64,000 bases of DNA, taken from positions 2,852,001 to 2,916,000 of the forward strand of contig NZ_CP029343.1 of assembly GCF_003143515.1 (NCBI RefSeq). Direction: 5' to 3'. Shown piece after piece: positions 45,254-58,541 of this stretch. How positions within the stretch are numbered: the first letter of the stretch is position 1; every line of letters starts with the position of its first letter. Below the pieces are notes generated by a model, which had not been told where the DNA came from, did not search any database, and was given only the letters and a program-made list of their open reading frames with translations. The position numbers and the translations under genes were made by a program. Source of the stretch: Massilia oculi (lineage in GTDB: Bacteria > Pseudomonadota > Gammaproteobacteria > Burkholderiales > Burkholderiaceae_D).

Positions 45254-47329
45254 TTACCAGATGATGACGCGCTCTTCAGGCGGCAGGTACATCTTGTCGC
45301 CCGGTTTCACGTCGAATGCCTCGTAGAACTCCGGCATATTGCGCACCGTGCCGTTGGCGCGGAACTGGCCCGGCGAATGCGGGTCGGTCTTGACCTGGTT
45401 GATCTGCTGCGCTTCGCGCATCTTCGAGCGCCACACCTGGCCGAAGCCCATGAAGAAGCGCTGGTCGCCGGTCAGGCCGTCGATCACCGGCGCCGGCTTG
45501 CCGCCCAGCGACAGCTTGTACGCCTTGTAGCCGATCGACAGGCCGGCGTTGTCGCCGATGTTCTCGCCCAGGGTCAGCTCGCCGTTGACGTTATAGCCCG
45601 GCAGCGGGCTGTAGCCGTTGAACTGCTTGACCAGCTTGTCGGTGCGGGCCTTGAAGGCGGCCTTGTCCTCGGCGGTCCACCAGTTGCGCAGGTTGCCGTC
45701 GCCGTCCGACTGGCTGCCCTTGTCGTCGAAGCCGTGACCGATCTCGTGGCCGATCACGGCGCCGATCGCGCCGTAGTTGACGGCGTCGTCGGCGCGCATG
45801 TCGAAGAACGGCGGCTGCAGGATCGCGGCCGGGAACACGATCTCGTTCATCGTGCTGCGGTAGTACGCGTTCACGGTCTGCGGCGTCATGCCCCATTCGG
45901 TGTGATCGATCGGCTTACCCAGCTTGCCGATATTGCGCTCGTACTCGAAGGTCGAGGCGCGCATCGCGTTGCCGACCAGGTCGTCGCGCTTGATGGAGAG
46001 GCGCGAGTAATCGCGCCATTTGTCCGGATAACCGATCTTCGGCGTGAACTTGGCCAGCTTGGCGCGCGCTTCCTTCTTGGTCGCCGGGCTCATCCACTCC
46101 AGCTTGTCGATCGACTGACCATAAGCAATGATCAGGTTCTTGACGAGCTGTTCCATTCGTTCCTTGCGTTCGGCCGGGAAGTGCTCCTTCACGTACAGCT
46201 TGCCGAGCGCCTCGCCCAGCGCGCCTTCGACGGTGGCCACGCCCTTCTTCCATTCCGGACGCTGTTCGGTCACGCCGGTCAGCGCGGTGCCGTAGAAGGC
46301 GAAGTCCGCGTCCACGAAGTCCTTCGACAGGTAGGGCGCGTATTCGCGCAGCAGCTGCCATTCGAAGTAGGACTTGACGGTCGCCAGGTCGGTCTTCGCC
46401 AGCAGTTCCGTCAAGCCGGTGAAGTAGCTCGGCTGGTTGACGATGATGTAGTCCAGCTTGTTGCCCACGCCGGCCGCGCCCAGGGCCGCCTTCCAGTCGT
46501 AGCCCGGCGCCAGCTTGGTCAGTTCGGCCACGCTCATCTTGTTGTAGCGCTTGACCGGGTCGCGGTTCTCGACCTTGGTCCACTGCACCTTGGCCAGCTC
46601 GGTCTCGAAGTCGACGATGGCCTTGGCCTGGGCCGCGGCGTTCTTTTCGCCGGCAAGCAGGAGCGTCTTCTCGACGTGCTGCTGGTACTTGGCGCGGATC
46701 TCCGCCAGCTTGGCGTCGTCGAGCTTCAGGTAGTAGTCGCGGTCGGGCATCCCCAGGCCGCTCTGGCTGATGTAGGTCGCGTACTTGGTCGACTCGCGCA
46801 TGTCCTGGCCGACGTAGATGCCGTAGGGGCTCGAGACGCCGATCCTGGCCAGGTGGGCGGCCAGGCCAGGGATGCCCTTCTTGTCCTTCAGCGCGCGGAT
46901 GCGCGACAGCTCGCCGGTCAGCGGCTTGTAGCCCAGGGTTTCGCGGCGCTCGGCGTCCATGAAGCTGGCGTACAGGTCGCCGATTTTCTTCGTTTCGGCG
47001 CCGGCCTTGGCGCCCGTGTCCTTTTGCGCCGCCTCGATGATCGCCAGCAGCTGCGGCGTGGTGTCTTCGCGCAGCTTCATGAAGGTGCCCCAGCTCGAAC
47101 GGTCGCTCGGGATCTCGGTCTCCTTGAGCCACTTGCCGTTCAGGTGGGTGAAGAAGTCGTCCTGCGGACGCACGCTGGTGTCGATGTACTGGGTGTCGAT
47201 GCCCGAAATGACGCCGGCCGGCGCGGCGGCGGTGGCGGCGGTGGCCGGCGCAGCGTCGGCGGCCATGGCCGGCGCGGCGAATGCAGTCATCAGGGACAGG
47301 GTCAGGGTGCTCAGGAGGTGTCGCTTCAC
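45254..47329 (-). CDS. M13 family zinc metallopeptidase (copy 2)
   Basis: This second M13 endopeptidase of 691 residues is similar to its neighbour over the full length. It has a signal peptide (VKRHLLSTLTLSLMTAFAAPAMA), the zinc site HEIGH near residue 525 and the GENIGDNAG ligand segment near 590. The start is a GTG at 47,329, chosen because AAGGA lies 8 bases before it and the protein then begins like copy 1. The open frame runs on to 47,521 without homology. The arrangement indicates tandem gene duplication followed by divergence. Confidence 0.92.
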   Translation of the reverse strand: MKRHLLSTLTLSLMTAFAAPAMAADAAPATAATAAAPAGVISGIDTQYIDTSVRPQDDFFTHLNGKWLKETEIPSDRSSWGTFMKLREDTTPQLLAIIEAAQKDTGAKAGAETKKIGDLYASFMDAERRETLGYKPLTGELSRIRALKDKKGIPGLAAHLARIGVSSPYGIYVGQDMRESTKYATYISQSGLGMPDRDYYLKLDDAKLAEIRAKYQQHVEKTLLLAGEKNAAAQAKAIVDFETELAKVQWTKVENRDPVKRYNKMSVAELTKLAPGYDWKAALGAAGVGNKLDYIIVNQPSYFTGLTELLAKTDLATVKSYFEWQLLREYAPYLSKDFVDADFAFYGTALTGVTEQRPEWKKGVATVEGALGEALGKLYVKEHFPAERKERMEQLVKNLIIAYGQSIDKLEWMSPATKKEARAKLAKFTPKIGYPDKWRDYSRLSIKRDDLVGNAMRASTFEYERNIGKLGKPIDHTEWGMTPQTVNAYYRSTMNEIVFPAAILQPPFFDMRADDAVNYGAIGAVIGHEIGHGFDDKGSQSDGDGNLRNWWTAEDKAAFKARTDKLVKQFNGYSPLPGYNVNGELTLGENIGDNAGLSIGYKAYKLSLGGKPAPVIDGLTGDQRFFMGFGQVWRSKMREAQQINQVKTDPHSPGQFRANGTVRNMPEFYEAFDVKPGDKMYLPPEERVIIW

Positions 47330-47916
47330 GGGATAAATCCTTACTTGCAGTGCGATTGCAGGGGTGAATCGGTTCCGGCCGGATGGTCGGCAAAAAATCA
47401 TTCTAGCGGTTCGGCAATAAGCCTCGCTGGGGAAGCACGTATTTTTACTTTTCGATACACGGCACACATGTGTTTTCGCGTATGCATGTGTTGGGCGATG
47501 ACAACAGGATGACAAGTGCATCCCGTATCCGCCAAAGAGCGAATGTACAATCTGTGCAGAGGCAGCCGACTAGATCGCACCATGTGCGAAAACGGAACCG
47601 GAAAGAAAAAAGCCCGCGGTGGAGGCCGCGGGCAAAGACCACTTCAAGAGTGGAGAGAGAGAAAAACTGGTTCCAACTATAGGCTGCCTCATCCGCACGC
47701 TCTTCTACTCTTACAATTGCTTACCATCGTAAGACCGGGTGCAACAACTTCGCCGCCCGCCTCCCCTGCCTCCTCTGCCTTCATTCCGGGTTGATCGCTT
47801 TTGCGCCGTCGCCCGCAACCGTTCACGAACCGGTTTATACTGGCCTTGCGCTACCTCAGGCATAAGCTCGCGCCTGCCGGTTCCGTGCGCAACGCGTGCC
47901 TCAACGGATCAACACC
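47330..47916. other. intergenic region between M13 peptidase and S41 protease genes
   Basis: These 587 bases must hold promoters for both divergent genes. A TATACT at 47,836-47,841 is the best -10 candidate for the protease gene. A TAGAAT on the minus strand at 47,405-47,400 may serve the peptidase. A strong terminator on the minus strand lies at 47,605-47,632 with no known gene before it. Confidence 0.55.
47605..47632 (-). terminator. orphan intrinsic terminator
   Basis: On the minus strand GCCCGCGG/CCGCGGGC (8 bp, 6-base loop) is followed by TTTTTT. No gene reads into it on that strand. A second small stem CCACT/AGTGG lies just upstream (47,639-47,653), which suggests a small RNA of about 80 bases. 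Confidence 0.72.
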
Positions 47917-49353
<1,437 letters not shown>

Positions 49354-49393
49354 CGGTGAAGAAGCGCGACTGAACAGTCCCTGCGGCAGCCGA

Positions 49394-49430
49394 TTCCCAG
49401 CTATGCGCCGAGCGTGTAGAATCGGCGCAT
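49394..49430 (+). promoter_or_regulatory. promoter and operator-like palindrome of the ketosynthase gene
   Basis: TTCCCA (49,394) and TAGAAT (49,417) are 17 bases apart, a good sigma-70 promoter. ATGCGCCGA and TCGGCGCAT (49,403-49,430) form 9-bp arms that enclose and touch the -10 box. No T run follows, so it may be a repressor site. Confidence 0.5.
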
Positions 49431-49473
49431 CTTGCGCACAACCGTGCTTATTTTCCCTGAAAGTTTGCTGAAT

Positions 49474-50595
49474 ATGAAACCTGTCGTCATCAGCGGCACC
49501 GGCCTGTTCACCCCACCGCACTCCATCTCGAACGACGAGCTGGTGGCAGCCTTCAACGCCTATGTCGAGCTGCACAACCAGGAACAGGCCGCGCGCATCG
49601 CGGCGGGCGAAGTGACGGCGCTGGAACCGTCGAGCAGCGCCTTCATCGAGAAAGCGTCGGGCATCAAGTCGCGCTACGTGATGGAAAAGAGCGGCATCCT
49701 GGACCCGAGCCACATGACGGCGCGCATCCCCGAACGGGCCGACGACGAGATCTCGGTGCAGGCCGAGATGTGCGTGGCGGCCGCGCGCGAAGCGCTCGAA
49801 CGCGCCGGCAAGGCGCCGCAGGACATCGACATGGTGCTGGTCGCCTGCAGCAATATGCAGCGCGCCTATCCGGCGATGGCGGTGGAGGTGCAGGAGGCGC
49901 TGGGCATCGACGGCTTCGGCTTCGACATGAACGTGGCCTGCTCCTCGGCCACCTTCGGCATCGCCACCGCGGTCGACGCGGTGCGGGGCGGCCGCGCACG
50001 CGCGGTGCTGGTGCTGAACCCCGAAATCACCAGCGGCCACCTGAACTTCCGCGACCGCGACAGCCACTTCATCTTCGGCGACGCCTGCACCGCGATGGTG
50101 ATCGAGGCCGCGGAGACGGCAAGCGGCGCGCACCAGTGGGAAATCCTCGACAGCCGCCTCAAGACCAGCTTCTCGAACAATATCCGCAACAACTTCGGCT
50201 TCATGAACCGCTTCGACGAAGCGGGGATCGGCCAGCCCGATAAACTGTTCCGCCAGCAGGGCCGCAAGGTGTTCAAGGAAGTCTGCCCGATGGCGGCGGC
50301 AACCATCGCCGACACGCTGGCGGCGGCCGGCCTGGAAACCAAGGACGTCGCGCGCTACTGGCTGCACCAGGCCAACCTGAACATGAACCTGCTGATCGTG
50401 CGCACCCTGCTGGGCCGCGACGCGACAGCCGACGAAGCGCCGGTAATCCTGGACAGCTATGCCAATACCTCGTCGGCCGGCTCGATCATCGCCTTCCACC
50501 GCTACCAGGACGACCTGCCGGCGGGCGCCAATGGCGTGATCTGCTCGTTCGGCGCCGGTTATTCGATCGGTTGCGTGGTGGTGCGCAAGAAGTAA
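49474..50595 (+). CDS. beta-ketoacyl-ACP synthase III
   Basis: This FabH-like condensing enzyme of 373 residues has the nucleophile Cys156 in NVACSSAT, His in LHQANLNMN near 300 and Asn in YANTSSAGS near 330. It belongs to the longer subgroup that includes the Pseudomonas PA3286 enzyme, which condenses a medium-chain acyl-CoA with malonyl-ACP and so links beta-oxidation to fatty-acid synthesis. The neighbouring convergent fadH supports a lipid role here. The Met at 49,474 is chosen over 49,432. Substrate is inferred from family knowledge. Confidence 0.87.
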   Translation: MKPVVISGTGLFTPPHSISNDELVAAFNAYVELHNQEQAARIAAGEVTALEPSSSAFIEKASGIKSRYVMEKSGILDPSHMTARIPERADDEISVQAEMCVAAAREALERAGKAPQDIDMVLVACSNMQRAYPAMAVEVQEALGIDGFGFDMNVACSSATFGIATAVDAVRGGRARAVLVLNPEITSGHLNFRDRDSHFIFGDACTAMVIEAAETASGAHQWEILDSRLKTSFSNNIRNNFGFMNRFDEAGIGQPDKLFRQQGRKVFKEVCPMAAATIADTLAAAGLETKDVARYWLHQANLNMNLLIVRTLLGRDATADEAPVILDSYANTSSAGSIIAFHRYQDDLPAGANGVICSFGAGYSIGCVVVRKK

Positions 50596-50625
50596 GCCAC
50601 TGCGAATCCACTTCGAATCCGCATC

Positions 50626-52703
<2,078 letters not shown>

Positions 52704-52733
52704 CTAAACGACCCGATCAGGGGCGCGCCGGCA

Positions 52734-53189
52734 TCAAGCCAGGTGGCTTTCGCGGTCGCGCAGTTCGGCGAAGCTTTCGATGCTGCCGATGCTGACCACC
52801 ACCGGATTCAGGCTGGCGCCGGGCGACATCGGGCGCCAGGCGAACTGCCATTCCTTTTCGCGCGCCTGGCCCAGGCTCTTGGTGAAGGCCGCGCCCAGCG
52901 GCGAACGGTTGCCGTACTCGATGGCGCCGTCGATGCCGGCCCAGTTGGGCAGCAGGCGCTGCACGGCGCGGTGCAGGCGCTCGCCGAATTCCTCGGTGTT
53001 GTGGATCACCAGGCAGGCGTCGCTCGGCGTGATGATGTCGAACAGGCGCTTGTCCCAGACGGTGGAAAACGACACGTGCAGGAAGCCGCCATTGGGCTCG
53101 AGGCGGAACTGGCCGGTCTTGAGCGCGTTTTCGAGTTCGGTGCGCAGCGCGTAGCGGTGCAGGGTCGGGGGGCGTTGGTAGTCGTGCAT
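52734..53189 (-). CDS. conserved hypothetical protein
   Basis: This soluble 151-residue protein has no signal peptide or membrane segment. I do not recognise its family. It has a regular alpha/beta pattern and Trp-rich blocks (FSTVWDKRLFD, LLPNWAGIDG, EWQFAWRPMSPG). The Met at 53,189 is chosen, because a longer frame would run into the DUF2721 gene 20 bases upstream on the same strand. The two genes are probably co-transcribed. Nothing in the sequence shows a function. Confidence 0.7.
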   Translation of the reverse strand: MHDYQRPPTLHRYALRTELENALKTGQFRLEPNGGFLHVSFSTVWDKRLFDIITPSDACLVIHNTEEFGERLHRAVQRLLPNWAGIDGAIEYGNRSPLGAAFTKSLGQAREKEWQFAWRPMSPGASLNPVVVSIGSIESFAELRDRESHLA

Positions 53190-53209
53190 GGGATTCTTTC
53201 TTGCCGCGT

Positions 53210-53692
53210 TCAAGGCTGGGTGGTCGGCGATGGAGGTGGCGGCGGTGGCGACTGCAGCATCATGATGGCCTGGTGCTGCATGCGCATGAACTTCGATGCG
53301 ATGAAGATCTCGCGCAAAAAATAGACGAAGCTGCTGATCAGGGCGATCATCGCGAACACGAAGCAGGCGGCGATGTACTGGTCGAGCGGAATGCCGGTGG
53401 TATCGCCCGCGAACAGCATCGCGATGACCACGCACACCAGCAGGCCGCAGGCGGTGCTGGAGGCGATCGCGAAGTTGATCAGGTGCGAGCGCTGGTAGAG
53501 CAGTTCGAGTTCGCTGGAAAACTCGGCATTGGGGCTGACCTTGAGCCGGTCCTCGAGCACGCGCGTGCGGTCGATGATGCGCGCCAGCCGGTTGGTCAGC
53601 ACGGTCAGCTTGGTGGCGACGCCGGTGAGCAGGAAAACCGGCGCGATCGCCAGCTGGATGACGTGGCCGATGTCGCTGATCTGGATATTCAT
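53210..53692 (-). CDS. DUF2721 family membrane protein
   Basis: This 160-residue protein has three hydrophobic segments (about 10-30, 72-95 and 105-130) and a Pro-rich C-terminal tail (SPPPPPPSPTTQ). The N-terminal block with VFLLTGVATKLTVLTNRLARIIDR is characteristic of DUF2721. The function of this family is not known. It precedes the hypothetical gene at 52,734 on the same strand by 20 bases. Confidence 0.85.
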   Translation of the reverse strand: MNIQISDIGHVIQLAIAPVFLLTGVATKLTVLTNRLARIIDRTRVLEDRLKVSPNAEFSSELELLYQRSHLINFAIASSTACGLLVCVVIAMLFAGDTTGIPLDQYIAACFVFAMIALISSFVYFLREIFIASKFMRMQHQAIMMLQSPPPPPPSPTTQP

Positions 53693-53762
53693 AAGAACAC
53701 GTTCGAATTGTTGTGGTGTGCCTGGTGACTAGTTTAGCAGTCCGCGTCCGCGGGCTGCAGTT

Positions 53763-54719
53763 TCATTCGAAACGGCCGAGGCGCTTGAACTGCTCGGTCG
53801 CCGCCACCAGCGCGCGCGCGATCCCCGCTTCCAGAGCGCCATGGCCGGCATCGGCGATCATCTCCAGCTTCGATCCCGGCCACGCCGTGTGCAGGCGCCA
53901 GGCCGACAGCGGCGGGCAGATCACGTCGTAGCGGCCCTGCACGATCACCGCCGGCAGGTGGGCGATGCGCGCCAGGTCGCGCATCAGCTGGTCTTCGTCC
54001 AGGAAGGCGCCATTGAGCATGTAGTGCGATTCGAGCCGGCCCACGCCCAGGTCGAGCGTATCGTTCGCCACTTCCTCGGGCTGCGGCAGCAAAAAGACGC
54101 GCCGGCCCTCGAAGCGGCTCCAGGCGCGCGCGGCCGGCCAGTAGACGTCCGGATCGTGGCACAGCAGGCGGCGCGCATAGGCCCCGAGCAGGTCGTGCCG
54201 CTCATCCGGCGGAATCGGGGCCACGAATTCCTCGTACAGCTCGGGATAGAACCAGCGCACCTCGTTGATGAACCAGTCCACCTCGGCGCGGGTGCACAGG
54301 AAGATCCCGCGCAGCACGAAGCCCAGGCAGCGTTCGGGATGGGCCTGGCCATAGGCCAGCGCCAGGGTCGAGCCCCAGGAGCCGCCGAACACCAGCCACT
54401 GCTGGATGCCGAACAGCGCGCGCAGGCGCTCGATGTCCTCGATCAGGAGCTGGGTCGTGTTGTTGCGCCACTCGCCCAGCGGCGTCGACTTGCCGGCGCC
54501 GCGCTGGTCGAACAGGATCACGCGGTAGGCGCGCGGATCGAAGAAGCGGCGGTGCTGGGGCGACAGGCCGGCGCCCGGTCCGCCGTGCAGGAACAGCACC
54601 GGGATGCCGTCCGGATTGCCGACTTCTTCCCAGTAGATCGTGTGCATCTCGTCCACCGCCAGCATGCCGTGGCGGATGGGCTGGATCGGCGGGAACAGCG
54701 ACGGCGGCGTGACGGGCAT
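53763..54719 (-). CDS. pip: proline iminopeptidase
   Basis: This alpha/beta hydrolase of 318 residues removes N-terminal proline from peptides in the cytoplasm. The HGGPGAG oxyanion motif is at 45-51, the DQRGAGKS motif at 71-78 and the nucleophile Ser114 in GGSWGS. The Asp and His of the triad are likely in QGRYDVICP and DAGHGALE near 270 and 298. Met at 54,719 fits the family. It lies 57 bases after the D-amino-acid dehydratase-like gene on the same strand. Confidence 0.93.
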   Translation of the reverse strand: MPVTPPSLFPPIQPIRHGMLAVDEMHTIYWEEVGNPDGIPVLFLHGGPGAGLSPQHRRFFDPRAYRVILFDQRGAGKSTPLGEWRNNTTQLLIEDIERLRALFGIQQWLVFGGSWGSTLALAYGQAHPERCLGFVLRGIFLCTRAEVDWFINEVRWFYPELYEEFVAPIPPDERHDLLGAYARRLLCHDPDVYWPAARAWSRFEGRRVFLLPQPEEVANDTLDLGVGRLESHYMLNGAFLDEDQLMRDLARIAHLPAVIVQGRYDVICPPLSAWRLHTAWPGSKLEMIADAGHGALEAGIARALVAATEQFKRLGRFE

Positions 54720-54776
54720 GGCGGCTCTTGTTGGCAGTGATTCAAGAAGCCGATTGTAGCGTAACGACAGCGGCTT

Positions 54777-56111
54777 TCAGAAAAAGGTATTGAGCGCGTA
54801 GCGCACCGTGTAGGCGTCGTCCACGGCCAGCAGCAGCGGCCACTTGTCGAAGGTGGTGCAGGGGTGGGAAATGCCGCAGCCGACCAGGTCGCCGACCGCA
54901 AGGCTATCGCACAAGGGGTCGCCTTCCGGCAACCTCAGGTAGGCGTGCTGGTCGTTCATCTTGACGATCGTGCAGCCGGGCGGCAGCGCGGCCGGCGCGG
55001 TGTTGCCATCCGCAGCGCCGTCGGGGCACGCCGTGTACAGCGGGATCGGCAGGTCGGCGTCGTAGGAGGCGTCGCGCTTGCCCATGGTGAGAATGGCCAG
55101 GGTCGGCTCGGGGCGCGACTGGACCGTGCTCCAGACTTCGAGCGCGGGCCTGAGCCCTTCCTGCTGGCCGCCTTCGCGCGCGTTCAGCTCCTCGATATGG
55201 CGGCGGTACATGCCATGGTCGCTCGTCAGGTAACAGCCGCTGCGCAGGATGGCGCGTACTGGACGCGACAGGCCGGCCACGTCCCGGAAACCGCGCGCCA
55301 CCAGGTCGAAATAGGACGAGCCACCGGCCGAGACCAGGATCTCGGGCATGGCGAACAGGCCCTCGCCATCGGCGCCGCGTACCAGCGCGACCAACCGGGA
55401 CAGAAAATCGTCGACCTGGCGCAAGTCGGCGGCGCGGTCGTCGCTGACGAGCAGGCCTTCGTAACCCTCGAAGCCGGCCAGCGCCAGGCCGTCGGCTGCC
55501 GCGACGGCGCGCGCCACCTCCATCGCTTCCTGCGGCGTGCGGCAGCCGGCGCGCTTGCCGGCCAGGCCCAGCTCGACCAGCACGGGGAGCGGACGCGCCA
55601 GCCGGTGCGCCGCGACCGCCTGCGCCAGGCGCGCCACGCCGGCATGCGAATCGGCCAGCACGATGCACTCGAAATCCGGATCGCCATGCAGCAGTGCCAG
55701 CACCGCCTCGATATCGCTGCGCGCCACCAGCTGGTTGGCCAGCAGCACGCGGCGCACGCCGAAGCGGTGCGCGACCTGGACCTGGATCGCGGTGGCGAGG
55801 GTGATGCCCCAGGCGCCATTCGCCAGTTGCGCGCCGAACAGCTGCGGGCTCATCGTGGTCTTGCCGTGCGGCGCCAGGGTGACGCCGTGGCGCTCGCAGA
55901 AGGCGCGCATCCAGGCCAGGTTGTGGCGCAGGCTCGATTCCCTGAGCACGGCAACCGGATAGCTGGTATCGCCGCGCAGCACATTCCACCCCTGCACGCC
56001 GATCGCGCCCTGGCGCAGCGGTTCGCGCAGCGGCAGGCCCTTGGCGCCGGGGAGCAGCAGCTGTTCGTCGAGGCTGGACAGGGCGAGGCCGCCGTGGGGC
56101 AAGGTGTGCAT
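54777..56111 (-). CDS. D-serine dehydratase/amino acid deaminase-like PLP enzyme
   Basis: This fold-type III PLP enzyme of 444 residues belongs to the eukaryotic-type D-serine dehydratase/D-threonine aldolase-like group. The PLP lysine is Lys84 in APHGKTTMSP. The C-terminal metal site is GISHPCTTFDKW near 420, where His and Cys bind zinc. It would deaminate a D-hydroxy amino acid such as D-serine or hydroxyaspartate. A GGAG lies 8 bases before the Met at 56,111; the longer TTG start at 56,129 is less likely. Exact substrate unknown. Confidence 0.83.
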   Translation of the reverse strand: MHTLPHGGLALSSLDEQLLLPGAKGLPLREPLRQGAIGVQGWNVLRGDTSYPVAVLRESSLRHNLAWMRAFCERHGVTLAPHGKTTMSPQLFGAQLANGAWGITLATAIQVQVAHRFGVRRVLLANQLVARSDIEAVLALLHGDPDFECIVLADSHAGVARLAQAVAAHRLARPLPVLVELGLAGKRAGCRTPQEAMEVARAVAAADGLALAGFEGYEGLLVSDDRAADLRQVDDFLSRLVALVRGADGEGLFAMPEILVSAGGSSYFDLVARGFRDVAGLSRPVRAILRSGCYLTSDHGMYRRHIEELNAREGGQQEGLRPALEVWSTVQSRPEPTLAILTMGKRDASYDADLPIPLYTACPDGAADGNTAPAALPPGCTIVKMNDQHAYLRLPEGDPLCDSLAVGDLVGCGISHPCTTFDKWPLLLAVDDAYTVRYALNTFF

Positions 56112-56154
56112 GATCGGCTCCGATAGCAAGTTGGTCGTCTATTGTAATCGGCGT

Positions 56155-56180
56155 AAAAAAAGCACCGCCTCAGCGGTGCT
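56155..56180 (-). terminator. terminator after phaB
   Basis: On the minus strand AGCACCGC/GCGGTGCT (8 bp, 4-base loop) is followed by TTTTTTT, 20 bases after the phaB stop. Confidence 0.85.
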
Positions 56181-56200
56181 TCGTGTGTCGTCCTGACGGA

Positions 56201-56941
56201 TCAGGACATATGCTGCCCGCCATTGATGGCGATATTGGCGCCAGTGACGAATGCAGCCTCGTCCGACGACAGGTAAGCCACCAGGCCCGCGACTTCTTCG
56301 GGCTTGCCCAGGCGGCCCATCGGAATTTGCGGGATGATCTTGGTTTCCAGAACTTCGCTCGGGATGTCCATCACCATCTTGGTGCCGATATAGCCCGGCG
56401 AGATGGTGTTGACGGTCACGCCCTTGCGCGCCACTTCCAGCGCCAGCGCCTTGGTGAAGCCGTGCATGCCGGCCTTGGCGGCCGAGTAGTTGGTCTGGCC
56501 GAAGGCGCCCTTCTGGCCGTTCACCGACGAGATATTGATGATGCGGCCCCAGCCGCGCTCGACCATGCCGTCGCAGACCGGCTTGGTCATATTGAACACG
56601 GAATCGAGGTTGGTCTTGATCACGGCGTCCCAGTTGACCTTGTCCATCTTTTTGAAGGTCATGTCGCGGGTGATGCCGGCGTTATTGACCAGCACGTCGA
56701 TCGGGCCGACGTCGGCGATCACCTGGCGCACGCATTCCTGGGCCGCGTCGTAATCGGCCACGTCGCAGGCATAGGCCTTGAAGTCATAGCCCTGCTGTTT
56801 CATGGCGCCGAGCCAGGAGTCGACCTTGGTATTGCCCGGCGAAAAAGTGGTGACGACCTGATATCCCAATGCAGCCAGTTTGATGCATACCGCTTCGCCC
56901 AGGCCGCCCATGCCGCCGGTTACTAATGCTACTCGAGCCAT
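56201..56941 (-). CDS. phaB: acetoacetyl-CoA reductase
   Basis: This NADPH-dependent short-chain dehydrogenase of 246 residues reduces acetoacetyl-CoA to (R)-3-hydroxybutyryl-CoA for polyhydroxybutyrate. The nucleotide motif TGGMGGLG is at 8-15, Ser139 in INISSVNG, and the Tyr152-Lys156 pair in YSAAK. The C-terminal INGGQHMS is characteristic of PhaB. A GGAGAAG lies before the ATG. It follows phaA by 89 bases on the same strand. No polymerase gene phaC is in the window. Confidence 0.93.
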   Translation of the reverse strand: MARVALVTGGMGGLGEAVCIKLAALGYQVVTTFSPGNTKVDSWLGAMKQQGYDFKAYACDVADYDAAQECVRQVIADVGPIDVLVNNAGITRDMTFKKMDKVNWDAVIKTNLDSVFNMTKPVCDGMVERGWGRIINISSVNGQKGAFGQTNYSAAKAGMHGFTKALALEVARKGVTVNTISPGYIGTKMVMDIPSEVLETKIIPQIPMGRLGKPEEVAGLVAYLSSDEAAFVTGANIAINGGQHMS

Positions 56942-57030
56942 TGTCTTCTCCAGTTTTATTGTGTCACTTCACTTCGCTTGAAACCGACGGCGCTATCAGG
57001 AGGGCCGTCGCTACCGTCATCAGGCCGTCG

Positions 57031-58209
57031 TCAGTCGCGCTCGACCGCCAGCGCCACGCCCATGCCGCCGCCGATGCACAGGCTCGCCAGGCCGCGCTTG
57101 GCGTCGCGGCGGATCATTTCGTGCAGCAGGGTCACCAGCACGCGGGCGCCGGAAGCGCCGATCGGGTGGCCCAGGGCGATCGCGCCGCCGTTGACGTTGA
57201 TCTTGGACGTGTCCCAGCCCATCTGCTTGTTGACGGCGATCGCCTGGGCGGCGAAGGCTTCGTTGATTTCCATCAGGTCGACGTCTTCGTGGGTCCAGCC
57301 GGCCTTCTTGAGGCACAGCTGCGAGGCCGACACCGGCCCCATGCCCATGATCGACGGGTCGAGGCCGGACGAGGAATAGGCCTTGATGCGCGCCAGCGGA
57401 GTCAAGCCCAGTTCTTTCGCTTTCGAGGCGCTCATCATGATCACGGCGGCGGCGCCGTCGTTGATGCCCGACGCATTGCCGGCGGTGACCGAACCTTCCT
57501 TATTGAACGCCGGACGCAGGCTGGCCAGCGCCTCGAGGGTGCTGCCGTGCTTTGGATATTCATCGGTGTCGAAGACGGTCGTGCCCTTCTTGGTCACGAT
57601 CTCGACCGGGATGATCTCGTCCTTGAACTTGCCTTCTTTTTGAGCAGTTTCGGCCTTCAGCTGCGATTGCAGCGCGAATTCGTCCTGCTCGGCGCGCGAG
57701 ATCTCGTATTTCTTGGCGACGTTCTCGGCGGTGACGCCCATGTGGTACTGGTTGTAGACGTCCCACAGGCCGTCGACGATCATGGTGTCGGTGAGCTTGG
57801 CGTCGCCCATGCGGAAGCCGTCGCGCGAGCCGGCCAGCACGTGCGGCGAGGCGCTCATGTTCTCTTGCCCGCCGGCGATGACGATCTGGGCGTCGCCGCA
57901 GCGGATCGCCTGGGTCGCCAGGTGAGTGGCCTTGAGGCCGCTGCCGCAGACCTTGTTGATGGTGTAGCCGGGCACCATGTCGGGCAGGCCGGCCTTGATG
58001 ACGGCCTGGCGCGCCGGGTTCTGGCCCACGCCGGCGGTGAGCACCTGGCCCATGATGACTTCGCTGACGGTTTCGGGGGCGATGCCGGTCTTGGCCAGCA
58101 GGTGCTTGATCACTTGCGCGCCCAGTTCGGCGGCTGGAATCTTGGCGAGGGTACCGCCGAATTTGCCGACGGCCGTACGACCGGCGGCGACGATGACTAC
58201 GTCTTCCAT
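57031..58209 (-). CDS. phaA: acetyl-CoA C-acetyltransferase (beta-ketothiolase)
   Basis: This biosynthetic thiolase of 392 residues condenses two acetyl-CoA to acetoacetyl-CoA. The acyl-accepting Cys88 is in NKVCGSG, the His in GHPIGASG near 348 and the second catalytic Cys in SLCIGGGMG near 378. AGAT before the ATG at 58,209 and family alignment fix the start. Together with phaB it forms the first two steps of polyhydroxyalkanoate synthesis; degradation-type use is also possible. Confidence 0.93.
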   Translation of the reverse strand: MEDVVIVAAGRTAVGKFGGTLAKIPAAELGAQVIKHLLAKTGIAPETVSEVIMGQVLTAGVGQNPARQAVIKAGLPDMVPGYTINKVCGSGLKATHLATQAIRCGDAQIVIAGGQENMSASPHVLAGSRDGFRMGDAKLTDTMIVDGLWDVYNQYHMGVTAENVAKKYEISRAEQDEFALQSQLKAETAQKEGKFKDEIIPVEIVTKKGTTVFDTDEYPKHGSTLEALASLRPAFNKEGSVTAGNASGINDGAAAVIMMSASKAKELGLTPLARIKAYSSSGLDPSIMGMGPVSASQLCLKKAGWTHEDVDLMEINEAFAAQAIAVNKQMGWDTSKINVNGGAIALGHPIGASGARVLVTLLHEMIRRDAKRGLASLCIGGGMGVALAVERD

Positions 58210-58541
58210 GTTCAATCTCCGTTCAGCCGGCCGCGGCCGGCAACATACAGAATTCCCTCGGACTCGGCGCGCCATTCTGCGATGGCGGGCTCTGTGCATG
58301 GGATCGATAAAAACCTCAAGTGTCGGAATGAGGAGCCCATGCTGCTGTTAAAGCATCAGCAATCTTAGCAGTTTATTCATCAAAAACAACATACCAATCG
58401 TGCGGGTTTGATCTGGCGCATGACTTAATTTTTGGTTGCTGACAAACGTTCAATTTCTGTTAGGAATGATGCGTGCGCTTCTGTCCTTTTCTATAATTTT
58501 CACAGTAGAATGCACAAGCGCAACGCCAACCACACCGTTTT
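58210..58541. promoter_or_regulatory. divergent region between phaA and minC
   Basis: These 332 bases lie between divergent genes. A TATAAT at 58,492-58,497, 45 bases before the minC start, is the best promoter element; its -35 is weak. No clear phaA promoter was identified and no ORF is credible. Confidence 0.5.
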
